64,000 bases of DNA from Anaerolineae bacterium (lineage in GTDB: Bacteria; Chloroflexota; Anaerolineae; 4572-78; J111). The stretch lies in contig JAHDWA010000009.1 of NCBI GenBank assembly GCA_023382535.1, positions 107,795-171,794 of the forward strand, written 5' to 3'. Below, piece after piece: positions 52,302-59,896 of the stretch (within the stretch, counting starts at the first letter, position 1; each line of letters begins with the position of its first letter). The translations under genes and the position numbers were made by a program. The notes under the pieces are model-generated. The model saw nothing but the letters and a program-made list of their open reading frames with translations, did not search any database and had not been told where the DNA came from.

Positions 52302-52885
52302 AATCTACTGATATTCTGGCTGCTGCTAAACCTGTCTGTGATGCTTTTGAAGTTTTACATGTGCCTTACTACATTGGCGGCTCGATCGCCAGTTCTGCTT
52401 ACGGTATTGCTCGGGCCACTATGGATGTAGATATTGTGGCAGTTTTGAGGACAGATCAAGTTCAATCGTTAGTTAACATTCTTGAAACAGCCTATTACTT
52501 GGATGAAGCTGTAATTTTAGAAGCTATCCAGCATCGTTCCTCGTTCAATCTCATTCATCTTGAAACAATGCTCAAAGTGGATGTGTTTATTTCCAAAAGT
52601 GAGCCTTATCATCGGGAGATATTCCAACGGATCCGGCAGGACTCATTAGACGAGGACCTGCCAAACCTTAAGTTTTACCTTGCCTCGCCCGAAGACGTTA
52701 TTCTCAGTAAGTTGGATTGGTTTCGTTTGGGTGAAAAAACGTCCGAACGCCAATGGAATGACATCTTAGGCGTTCTTAAAGTGCAAAAAGAGTTGCTAGA
52801 CCGTTCTTATCTTAAGAAATGGGCTGCTGCCTTAGGTATGTCCGATTTGTTGGAACAAGCTCTGTCTGAGGCAGGACTAAGTTAA
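52298..52885 (+). CDS. Nucleotidyltransferase-fold protein
   Basis: The 195-residue protein shows YYIGGSIASSAYGIARATMD followed by VDIVA, the GS-x-D-x-D core of the nucleotidyltransferase fold. It continues with LKVDVFISKSEP for the third acidic residue and LASPEDVILSKLDWF. It resembles the DUF6036/AbiEii-like group, whose members act as toxins or in nucleic-acid modification. Together with the overlapping small gene it has the layout of a toxin-antitoxin unit. It lies between the V-ATPase operon and the cofactor cluster and is more AT-rich than both. Confidence 0.75.
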   Translation: MKSTDILAAAKPVCDAFEVLHVPYYIGGSIASSAYGIARATMDVDIVAVLRTDQVQSLVNILETAYYLDEAVILEAIQHRSSFNLIHLETMLKVDVFISKSEPYHREIFQRIRQDSLDEDLPNLKFYLASPEDVILSKLDWFRLGEKTSERQWNDILGVLKVQKELLDRSYLKKWAAALGMSDLLEQALSEAGLS

Positions 52886-52942
52886 TTGGTGCACTACCTG
52901 TGTTGCGAAGTTTTTGGCGCGGGAGTCTTAGTCCAAACCCCT

Positions 52943-53890
52943 TTATTCTGCTCTTTCAACCTGAACCCCCTGGTTATCAAATGTGACCAACTCGACCAGC
53001 CCCTGCCCGGCCAGTAGCTCTTGAGCTAGGCCGGCCAGTTGTTGGCCCTGGGCTTCATCGGCCGCCAGGGCGTAGACCGCCGGTCCCCAGGAGCTTTGAC
53101 CTGCCCCGGCCGCGCCCCAACTCAAGAAGGCCTCAATCAACTCGGCCGAACGCGGATTGCCAAACTGACCTCCTTGAATGGAACTAAAGCAGTCACCCAC
53201 CAGCCGCTGCACCTGGGTGAGAGCCTGGCCAAATTCACTCAACTGGCCTTCAACCAGCGCCGGCAGCAGCGACATCAGGACCACATGGGTGATGCGGGCG
53301 GCTTGCTCGGCGGTAACTCCCAATTGGTCAAAAGCTGCATTCTCGGCTTGGCCGTTCAGGCCGGTAATCTGGTCAGGGACGGCCAACACGCAGAACCAGT
53401 TGGCTGGCAGCGGGTAGCGCATCAGCAGCGGCGCGGGTAAATTGCTGTCCGGCCACTGCCCGCCCTCGACGATGAAGCCCCCCTGGGCAAAGGTCCACAA
53501 CCCGACCGCCGAACGTTCCCCTCGCCCGACTGCCCGCGCCAGCGCGTACGGGTCGGTAGATTGATTATACAGCGTTGCCAGCGCCTGGGCCACGGCCAGC
53601 CCCAGCTTGGTCCCGGAACCAAGCCCGACATGCCGCGGAATCGCCTGCTCGACGCGCAAGTTGGCTCCGGCCCGCAGGCCCGTTGTGTCAAAATAACGAC
53701 GGGCAAATGCCAGGACTCGCTCGGCTTCGGGGCCTTGCGCACTGAGTTTGTCGCTGGGGCTGGCTTCCAGGATGACGGCCGGCCTGGCAACGGCGGCCCC
53801 CAGGCCGCCAAAACGACGGCCCAGAGTGCCGCTGAGATCAAACATGCCCTGGTGCAATCGTGCCGGAGCTTTCACCCGAACGGTTCTCAT
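52943..53890 (-). CDS. mptG: Beta-ribofuranosylaminobenzene 5'-phosphate synthase (beta-RFAP synthase)
   Basis: The 315-residue GHMP-kinase-fold enzyme couples 4-aminobenzoate and PRPP with decarboxylation, the committed step of H4MPT synthesis. It begins TVRVKAPARLHQGMFDLSG and has the glycine-rich motif IPRHVGLGSGTKLGLAVAQA (about residues 85-104), matching the family. Length is typical. Its start overlaps the DUF447 stop (ATGA), so it is the last gene of a coupled minus-strand operon. This enzyme has no other known role, so it strongly marks the pathway. Confidence 0.93.
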   Translation of the reverse strand: MRTVRVKAPARLHQGMFDLSGTLGRRFGGLGAAVARPAVILEASPSDKLSAQGPEAERVLAFARRYFDTTGLRAGANLRVEQAIPRHVGLGSGTKLGLAVAQALATLYNQSTDPYALARAVGRGERSAVGLWTFAQGGFIVEGGQWPDSNLPAPLLMRYPLPANWFCVLAVPDQITGLNGQAENAAFDQLGVTAEQAARITHVVLMSLLPALVEGQLSEFGQALTQVQRLVGDCFSSIQGGQFGNPRSAELIEAFLSWGAAGAGQSSWGPAVYALAADEAQGQQLAGLAQELLAGQGLVELVTFDNQGVQVERAE

Positions 53891-54444
53891 GGCGCCCCCA
53901 CAGCAGCGTAAACATAATCGGTCAAGATTTGCATCGCTTCATGCTCCTGCGCCCCGGCGGTTTTATCAACAATCACCTGCAGGCGCTCGAACTCGGCCAG
54001 GATTTGCTCCCGTGGGAGGATGTGCGTGCGGGTAGCCAGGATGGCCGCTTCAAGGACGGCGTGGCGCGCCCGGTTAAAGCCCAAAAACTCGCGGGCAAAG
54101 CCGCGATGGACGACGCGGGTCGTGATGCGCGCTCGCGGTTCGTGGGCCTCAAGGGTCTCGATCTGAACTTCCCGCCAGGAGCAGACATCCTGCAGCACCA
54201 CCCCGTCTATCTTGACGGCGGGGCGGGTCGGAAAAACAGGGCTGGCAATGGCGCTTTGGGCAAACAGCAGCACGTTATCGGTCAGGTTGACCACAGCCGT
54301 ATGGTGGGCCATGAGGTTGCGGTAGGTAGCGGTATTCTGAAATGGCTTGATGACGATAAGCTCCTCGTCCCACTCGACCCCCATCGGCGCGCAGTTAACC
54401 TGACCTGCGGCGTCGGTGGTGGTTAAGATAGATTCAATGATCAT
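53887..54444 (-). CDS. DUF447 family protein of the H4MPT cluster
   Basis: The 185-residue protein has a split-barrel pattern: IIESILTTTDAAGQVNCAPM, then NLMAHHTAVVNLTDNVLLFA, and a C-terminal helical part. DUF447 proteins are flavin-binding-like and regularly occur in H4MPT gene clusters of methanogens and methylotrophs, but their reaction is not established to my knowledge. The ATG follows AAGGAGACACCTGA and overlaps the stop of the preceding gene (ATGA). Confidence 0.88.
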   Translation of the reverse strand: MIIESILTTTDAAGQVNCAPMGVEWDEELIVIKPFQNTATYRNLMAHHTAVVNLTDNVLLFAQSAIASPVFPTRPAVKIDGVVLQDVCSWREVQIETLEAHEPRARITTRVVHRGFAREFLGFNRARHAVLEAAILATRTHILPREQILAEFERLQVIVDKTAGAQEHEAMQILTDYVYAAVGAP

Positions 54445-55883
54445 TCAGGTGTCTCCTTGTCCGGGCCGGTCGTTAGGTGTTGGCGGCGCTGGGTCAAGCG
54501 GATGTGCCGCTCGTGCGCCGGCTGTGCCTCTTCGACCGTCAGATACCCCCAGGCTAGGGGTTGGTCCTGCTGGTAATTTTTGCCCAACTGCAAGGCCAAC
54601 TGGGCTTTGGTCAACTCGTGCCCCAGGTAAAAGGCGTGGCTGGCCTCGTCCACCTCTAACTGGGCAAAAATGGTTTCGATGTCGCGCCCGGCCACAAAGC
54701 GGTCGGCGTTGAAAGCGTAGATTTGCTCGCCGTCCATAAAAATACGGAAATTCGGGTCGGTCAGCGCAGCCTGCATTTCGCGCAGGGTCGCCTGGTCCGG
54801 CCGGAGCAGGCGGCTTTCCTTAATGGTCAACAGCCCCTCTTCCAGGCGTTTCGGCGGCACGCCGACACTCAGCGCGTAGTGCATCAAGCGCCGGGCGATG
54901 TCCAGTTCGCGCACGCTGCCCCTGGCCCAGGGAGCAACTTCGGTGGTCAGCACAAAAGACAGCTTTAGCTCCTGGGCAATCCCCAGCAGCAGGGCATTGA
55001 TCCCGGTGCTGTCGGCGTCGGTCAGCTCGCTGAGGTGGTGCGTGCCCATCATCAACCGCGCCTCGGGGTAACGCTCGCGGGTGCGGTACAGGTCGTACAG
55101 GGAGCGGCTGAAGCCAAAACTGATTGGCTGGATGATCGGGTCGAGGATGCAGTCTCGACCCCAGGCCCAGAGCTGCTCGGCATTGCGCCAGAGGGAGGCC
55201 ACATCGCCGTCCTCATCAGGGATGATCACCGGTGTGGCCCGGAGCGTGCGGCCCAGTTCCAGGTTGCTGCGGTTGAGGCTCAAGATGTAGTCCACCCCCG
55301 CCGTATCCGCTTCCTGGATAATGGCTGGGTCAGGGGTGTCTACGCTGACCTGGTGGCCGGCCTGCTTGAGCAGTTGCACGGCCTGGGCGACGCTGCCGGG
55401 AGAACTGCCGGGGGTAATGCCCAGGTCAATTACCTCTGCGCCGTTGGCGCGAAAATAATCGGCCCGCCGCAGCAGCGCCGGGTGGTCTAACTGCAGGGCG
55501 TCCTGGATTTCGGCTATTATCTGGACCGTGTAAGCCCCGTAGTCTTCGCGCCGCCGTTTTTGGCCAAAAAAGTGCGGCAGGTCTTGCAGGTCGGTCGGCC
55601 CTTTTTGCACGGCTACCTGGCACGCCTGCTCGATCTCGGCCGGGTCTCCCTGGCAGTGGCCGGGTAGGAGTAATAAATCGCAGTCAGGCGGAATGCGGCG
55701 ATGGCGCGGGTGATCGGCGGGCAGCGTAAAATGCCGCGCAATCCACGGCGTGGTCATCAGGGCCGCAATGGAGATCGGCATCACGACCACTTCATAGGCG
55801 CACGGCAGGGTGATCACCGCCAGGGTGCGGCGGAGCGCCGGCTCGGCCAGGCGGCCCGTTACAAAAAGGATTTTATTCGGCAA
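54441..55883 (-). CDS. Dihydropteroate-synthase-like protein (DUF6513 type)
   Basis: About 480 residues. The N-terminal part begins NKILFVTGRLAEPALRRTLA (DUF6513) and has LLLLPGHCQGDPAEIEQACQ. The central TIM-barrel part resembles dihydropteroate synthase: EVIDLGITPGSSPGSVAQAV and DTAGVDYILSLNRSN. Such proteins are typical of H4MPT gene clusters and may condense the pterin with the arylamine ribofuranosyl unit; this function is inferred. I start at the TTG at 55883 because AAGGGA lies 7 nt upstream and the family usually starts near this point. A palindromic operator pair lies just upstream. Confidence 0.85.
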   Translation of the reverse strand: MPNKILFVTGRLAEPALRRTLAVITLPCAYEVVVMPISIAALMTTPWIARHFTLPADHPRHRRIPPDCDLLLLPGHCQGDPAEIEQACQVAVQKGPTDLQDLPHFFGQKRRREDYGAYTVQIIAEIQDALQLDHPALLRRADYFRANGAEVIDLGITPGSSPGSVAQAVQLLKQAGHQVSVDTPDPAIIQEADTAGVDYILSLNRSNLELGRTLRATPVIIPDEDGDVASLWRNAEQLWAWGRDCILDPIIQPISFGFSRSLYDLYRTRERYPEARLMMGTHHLSELTDADSTGINALLLGIAQELKLSFVLTTEVAPWARGSVRELDIARRLMHYALSVGVPPKRLEEGLLTIKESRLLRPDQATLREMQAALTDPNFRIFMDGEQIYAFNADRFVAGRDIETIFAQLEVDEASHAFYLGHELTKAQLALQLGKNYQQDQPLAWGYLTVEEAQPAHERHIRLTQRRQHLTTGPDKETPE

Positions 55884-55899
55884 AATCAAGTCCCTTAAA

Positions 55900-55935
55900 G
55901 TGACATTTGTCCCTGGCGTTGGCGACAAATATCAC
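55900..55935. promoter_or_regulatory. Palindromic operator pair, second copy
   Basis: GTGACATTTGTCCC (55900-55913) and GCGACAAATATCAC (55922-55935) lie 22 bp apart, two helical turns, directly upstream of the dihydropteroate-synthase-like gene. They resemble the two 14-bp sites at 37500-37544. Confidence 0.6.
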
Positions 55936-55979
55936 TCATCATCTGGCCCAAATGGAGGTAGAATTAAGTGAAATAGGAC

Positions 55980-56339
55980 TTATCCACCCCGGACCCATTT
56001 ATTGGGCGTGCCTCCCTCAAACACCGACTCCTTATCCGGCCGCCACAAAACCACTGACTCGATCTGTTTGGCCAGCTCAAAATCCTTGTCGGTGATGCCG
56101 TTGGCCGAGTGAGTCATCAGCTTGACCCAGACTTTGCCCCAGGTAACTTCCAGGTCGGGGTGATGGTAGGCCGCCTCGGCCATGTAGCCGAGAGTGTTGA
56201 CCAGCATGAGCGTTGCCTGCCAGCCATCGGTTTTGTACTGGCGCTTGATCCAGCGGCCTTCCAGGTACCAGCCGGGCAGTTCCTTGGCCAGTTTTTCCTT
56301 CACTTCTTCTTCACTGTAGGCTTTGGGTTCGGTAGCCAT
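55980..56339 (-). CDS. Pterin-4a-carbinolamine dehydratase
   Basis: The 119-residue protein has the PCD/DCoH core: an N-terminal helix EEEVKEKLAKELPGWYLEGR and AAYHHPDLEVTWGKVWVKLM followed by THSANGITDKDFELA, which includes the active-site His pair and the later THS region. The usual role is recycling 4a-hydroxytetrahydrobiopterin. In H4MPT gene clusters PCD-like proteins are common and may act on a pterin intermediate. The ATG follows ATGAGGAGGAAAAATC. It is separated from the next gene by the palindromic operators. Confidence 0.92.
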   Translation of the reverse strand: MATEPKAYSEEEVKEKLAKELPGWYLEGRWIKRQYKTDGWQATLMLVNTLGYMAEAAYHHPDLEVTWGKVWVKLMTHSANGITDKDFELAKQIESVVLWRPDKESVFEGGTPNKWVRGG

Positions 56340-56489
56340 GATTTTTCCTCCTCATGGTCAGGCTTTGACCAGATACAATATTTATGTTATGTTTTCTTTA
56401 TATTTCTCTCGCGGGATATGTTAAATTATAGATTAAAGCAGAGCCTCGTCAAACTGTAAGGGTTTCTCCCGGCGTTAGGATATTTTGGC

Positions 56490-56513
56490 AGGGGCGCAAG
56501 GCCTTGCGCCCCT
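56490..56513. repeat. 24-bp perfect palindrome
   Basis: AGGGGCGCAAGG followed by its exact reverse complement, with outer TTTTGGC and GCCAAAA also pairing. This GGGGCGCAAGG/CCTTGCGCCCC form is a familiar dispersed repeat in Chloroflexi and cyanobacteria. It lies about 50 bp upstream of mfnB, likely within its 5' leader. Confidence 0.75.
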
Positions 56514-56563
56514 ACGCCAAAAAATTGGGAGCGCCCAAACAGAAAGGTGTTGTGGAGGATTTT

Positions 56564-57268
56564 ATGCAATTACTGATTAGCGTGACCTCGTCCAAAGAGG
56601 CCCAGGCTGCTCTTCTAGGTGGAGCCGACATTATTGATATTAAGAACCCAGCCGAAGGAGCGTTAGGCGCGGCCGCTGTCGCTGCCCTGCGTGACGTCTG
56701 CGCCCTGCTTCCACCCGGAACCATAACTAGTGCCGCTCTGGGCGAGTCGACCTCGGAACCGGGGGTGCTGGCCCTGGCGGCTTACGGCGCGGCAACCTTC
56801 GGCGTCAGCTACGTTAAATTAGGTTTGCGCACCGCCGACCCCACCGCCGCGATTGCCCTGCTGCAACAGGTGCAAGCCGGCCTGCGCCTGGCTGACCCGG
56901 CCTGCGCCTTGATCGCCGTCGGCTACGCCGATGCCGCCGAAATCGGGGCTTTACCCTGGCGCCTGCTGCCCGAAGTAGCCCACGCCGCCCGGATCAAGGG
57001 CTGCATGATAGACACGGCCCTCAAAGATGGTCGCTGCTTATTTGAGCACTGCTCCGAGCCGGCCCTGGCCCAATGGCTGGCCGAGTGCCGTGAAGCCGGC
57101 CTGCTGTCCGCGCTGGCCGGTTCGCTGCGCCAGGTTGACCTGCCGGTTCTGCGCCGGCTGGCCCCCGACGTGGCCGGTTTTCGAGGCGCCGCCTGCCGGG
57201 GAGACCGGGTTAACGGGCAGGTAGAGGCGGACCGGGTAACTGCCCTGCGCGCCGGATTGGTCAATTAA
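56564..57268 (+). CDS. mfnB: MfnB: (5-formylfuran-3-yl)methyl phosphate synthase
   Basis: The 234-residue TIM-barrel enzyme makes 4-(hydroxymethyl)-2-furancarboxaldehyde phosphate from two glyceraldehyde-3-phosphate molecules, the first step to the methanofuran ring. The key residues Lys27 (IIDIKNPAEGALGA) and Lys85 (VSYVKLGLR) fall at exactly the positions known for the archaeal enzyme, and the motif MIDTALKDGR follows. This also fixes the start at 56564 (GTGGAGGATTTT upstream). It is on the plus strand between minus-strand genes and converges with the kinase-like gene, overlapping it by 8 bp. Confidence 0.93.
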   Translation: MQLLISVTSSKEAQAALLGGADIIDIKNPAEGALGAAAVAALRDVCALLPPGTITSAALGESTSEPGVLALAAYGAATFGVSYVKLGLRTADPTAAIALLQQVQAGLRLADPACALIAVGYADAAEIGALPWRLLPEVAHAARIKGCMIDTALKDGRCLFEHCSEPALAQWLAECREAGLLSALAGSLRQVDLPVLRRLAPDVAGFRGAACRGDRVNGQVEADRVTALRAGLVN

Positions 57269-57932
57269 ATTCCTGCGGCTTCACCACTTGCGTGCCCAAA
57301 GTCTGGCCGGACGCCAGCAGTTCAACCAAACGCCCTGGGAGCCGACCGTCAATGATCCAGCAGTTTACTGCCGGCGGCAAAAGCTGCCCAAAGCAAGGGT
57401 CAACGACATCCTCCCCGGCCAGATGTTGCCGTGAAACTCGCCGCAGCAGCGCCGGGGCGTTGTCCTGTTCGTTAGATTGATAGACTCCGGCGACGCTTTT
57501 TAGCAGGACCAGTAAGCGAATATCGGCATGCCCGGCCAGCCAGGCGGCAATTGAATCGGAGGTAATCTGCCAGCAGTGGGGCAGCGGGTCCAGCTCCAGC
57601 AGCAAAGCGGACGGGGCCAGCACGGCCAGCCGCCCGGCGGCGCAGACATCCCCCGCCGCCGCCAGCTCTCGCACCAGAACAGCCTGGGGAATTAAATCGG
57701 CCAGCAGGTAAGCGAACTGATCCATTCCCAGGATAGCCATCCAGTGAGCGGCGCTGTCGCTCAATTGAAAATGGGCATCGGCGACCCGGACCTGATGGGT
57801 AAAAGGGCCGCCCCCGGGCAGGAGTAAGAGCCGCCGGGTCTGAGCCAGTTTCGACCAGGTTGCGGCCACTGCCGGCAGTTCGGGGCAGTGATAGAGGCTG
57901 CCGCCGGCCTTGAGCAAAGCGTCAAACATCAT
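57261..57932 (-). CDS. MfnE-like amino acid kinase family protein
   Basis: The 223-residue protein has an amino-acid-kinase fold: LLLPGGGPFTHQVRVADAHF, a DAHF/AAHWMAILGMDQFAYLLA middle, and LVLLKSVAGVYQS near the C-terminus. The archaeal MfnE phosphorylates 5-(aminomethyl)-3-furanmethanol phosphate in methanofuran synthesis, and members of this family sit in the same position in bacterial clusters. The start at 57932 has GGGAGCGG upstream; its start overlaps the stop of the MfnF-like gene. Confidence 0.82.
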   Translation of the reverse strand: MMFDALLKAGGSLYHCPELPAVAATWSKLAQTRRLLLLPGGGPFTHQVRVADAHFQLSDSAAHWMAILGMDQFAYLLADLIPQAVLVRELAAAGDVCAAGRLAVLAPSALLLELDPLPHCWQITSDSIAAWLAGHADIRLLVLLKSVAGVYQSNEQDNAPALLRRVSRQHLAGEDVVDPCFGQLLPPAVNCWIIDGRLPGRLVELLASGQTLGTQVVKPQEFN

Positions 57933-58962
57933 TCCGCTCCCGGAGGAGGCAGGCGACGGCCACCGCCGGCGCGGCGAGACTGGCCTCACCGCTGGCCAGA
58001 ACCGATGGCCTGAGCGAGTCAAGCCCCAGCCGGGCAGCGGCGGCTTCGGCTAAAAACGCGCCTACCCCTACTGCTACTACCGGCCCATTCAACGTGACCC
58101 GAGACATCACCTGAGCCATAGCCTGGCTGATCTGGCTCACTTGTTCCTGGGCCACGTACCGGGCAATCGCCTCAATTTCCTGGCGGCTCAGCATTTCACT
58201 GTCGGCGCAGACGACCCGGGCCAGCCGTTCCGCGGCAAATTCCGGCGTGGCCGGGCGGCCGTCGGCGGTGAGACTGGTGCATTGAGCGGCCGGCAGGTTG
58301 CCCAGGAGCAGGTGAACATCCTGAGCCGTCGCAAAAAACTCGGCGGCAACCGGACACCAGCCGCGCCACAGTGGAACGCGCTGGACTGTGGCACAGACCG
58401 GGGTGCGCAAGGCTCCGGTATAAAGCAGCTCACCTCTAACCAGGCGCTCCGGGTCGTTACGGCCTTCGGCCAGCACCTGGCCGCCCTGGATGGGAATAAT
58501 ATCAGTGGTGGTGCTGCCAATATCCACCAGCAAGCAGTCGGCAAACTCACGCGCCACAAGCAGGGCCGTGGCGAGCCAGTTGGCCGCTGCTACCAGCAAA
58601 GGCTGGGCATAAGCTACGCCAGGGGGGTGAAACTGGCCGTCCAGGCCAAAAATCTGCAGCTCTGTTTGGGGCAGGGCTGCCTGCAGGGCGTCAAGGACAA
58701 AGGTGACACCTTCGCGCTTGGTGCGGAAGGCATCGGACAGTTCAGCGGTGATGGTGACGGCGGCCTGGGAGGCCGGTCCAAGTTGGGCCGAGAGTTGAGC
58801 CAGGGCTGCGGCCAGTTCGGCCCGATGCTGCCAGATGGCAAAAGGCTGGTGGATAACCTTTAGCCCGTCGGCGTTAAGCCGGGCAGCTTTGAGATTAACC
58901 CCGCCGATGTCCCAGCCGGTTATAGGGCTTCGAAGAAAATTGCTGCTGAATTCTTGAATCAT
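57922..58962 (-). CDS. MfnF-like protein (H4MPT-linked C1 pathway, hydantoinase fold)
   Basis: The 346-residue protein has an actin-like/hydantoinase A pattern: GWDIGGVNLKAARLN, then ADCLLVDIGSTTTDIIPIQG with the phosphate-binding loop, and VVAVGVGAFLAEAAAARLG. Archaeal MfnF joins the furan-methylamine unit with the glutamyl-tyramine part of methanofuran. Annotated relatives are called H4MPT-linked C1 transfer pathway proteins. The ATG follows TTGGAGAAGA. It overlaps the kinase-like gene and forms an operon with it. Confidence 0.88.
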   Translation of the reverse strand: MIQEFSSNFLRSPITGWDIGGVNLKAARLNADGLKVIHQPFAIWQHRAELAAALAQLSAQLGPASQAAVTITAELSDAFRTKREGVTFVLDALQAALPQTELQIFGLDGQFHPPGVAYAQPLLVAAANWLATALLVAREFADCLLVDIGSTTTDIIPIQGGQVLAEGRNDPERLVRGELLYTGALRTPVCATVQRVPLWRGWCPVAAEFFATAQDVHLLLGNLPAAQCTSLTADGRPATPEFAAERLARVVCADSEMLSRQEIEAIARYVAQEQVSQISQAMAQVMSRVTLNGPVVAVGVGAFLAEAAAARLGLDSLRPSVLASGEASLAAPAVAVACLLRERNDV

Positions 58963-59036
58963 TCTTCTCCAAAACCTTTACGTTTCATGTATCGCGCGCC
59001 ATCGCCTTCAGATGGTTACTCTGGGAAAAGCCTGAT

Positions 59037-59065
59037 TTGGGAATAGGCCAGTGTTCCGATACAAT
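59037..59065 (+). promoter_or_regulatory. Promoter of the HisA-like gene (probably leaderless)
   Basis: TTGGGA (59037-59042), a 17-bp spacer and TACAAT (59060-59065). The next codon of interest, ATG at 59072, would coincide with the expected start of transcription, so the mRNA may lack a leader. Confidence 0.55.
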
Positions 59066-59071
59066 GTACCG

Positions 59072-59794
59072 ATGCAAATTATTCCTGTTCTCGATCTTAA
59101 AGCAGGCAAGGCGGTTCATGCGGTGCGGGGCGAGCGGGAGCGGTACGTCCCCGTGCAAGGGGTGTTAGGCTCCGGCGACAACCCTCGTGCTCTAGTGGCT
59201 GCTTATCGCGACCGGCTGGGCTGCTGCGCCTGCTATGTGGCCGACCTGGACGCCATTGCCGGCGGGACAGGCCACTCCGACCTGCTGGCTGACCTGGCCG
59301 CTCTCGGCCTAACCCTCTGGGTTGATGCCGGTGTAACAAGCGCCGGGCAGGCCCAGGCCCTAGTTCGGCTGGGTGTCAGCCAGGTGATCGTCGGTTCAGA
59401 AACCCTGCGCGCGGTGGATCAAGTGGACAAACTGGCGGCAGCCCTGCCGCCGGATCGGCTTGTGCTCAGTGTGGATTTGCAGGGCGGTGTCCTCCGTGCT
59501 CCCCCTGAAACTAAGACGCCCCAGCAACTGGTCGCCCTGGCGGCTCGCGCCGGTATCAGCCGGATCATCCTGCTTGACCTGGCCCGGGTGGGGGCTGCCG
59601 CCGGCCCGCCGCTGGACCTGCTGACCGTGCTATCCCCTCTTTTTCCTGGGCTGGCCTTCTATGCCGGGGGCGGGGTGCGCCACCGTGATGACCTGGAGGC
59701 GCTGGCTCAAGCCGGTGCTGCCGGAGCGTTGGTGGCGACCGCCTTTCACCGGGGTTTTCTCGCCGCCGCCGATGTGCAAGCCTACCGGTCTTAA
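59072..59794 (+). CDS. HisA/HisF-like TIM-barrel protein of the H4MPT cluster
   Basis: The 240-residue protein begins MQIIPVLDLKAGKAVHAVRG and has HisA-like strands VADLDAIAGG, LWVDAGVTSAGQAQALVRLG and FYAGGGVRHRDDLEAL. The second acidic catalytic residue of HisA is not obvious, and no histidine genes are nearby. HisA-like paralogues are regular members of bacterial H4MPT clusters, so this is probably a pathway enzyme with unknown substrate. No ribosome site precedes the ATG, consistent with the leaderless promoter. Confidence 0.85.
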   Translation: MQIIPVLDLKAGKAVHAVRGERERYVPVQGVLGSGDNPRALVAAYRDRLGCCACYVADLDAIAGGTGHSDLLADLAALGLTLWVDAGVTSAGQAQALVRLGVSQVIVGSETLRAVDQVDKLAAALPPDRLVLSVDLQGGVLRAPPETKTPQQLVALAARAGISRIILLDLARVGAAAGPPLDLLTVLSPLFPGLAFYAGGGVRHRDDLEALAQAGAAGALVATAFHRGFLAAADVQAYRS

Positions 59795-59832
59795 GGAGTC
59801 ATCCATAAATTACTTCGTGATTTTTTACTTTT

Positions 59833-59896
59833 GCCGGGATTAGGGGATTTGGGGATAAAACAAAAATCAAAAATCTCCTAATCTCCCAATCCCGGC
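59833..59896. repeat. Inverted heptamer-type repeat between convergent genes
   Basis: CCGGGATTAGGGGATT pairs, with a few mismatches, with AATCTCCCAATCCCGG. Between them lies A-rich sequence with CAAAAATCAAAAATC. The repeat units are 7-8 bp. It sits at the ends of two convergent genes and may also work as a terminator. Confidence 0.55.
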
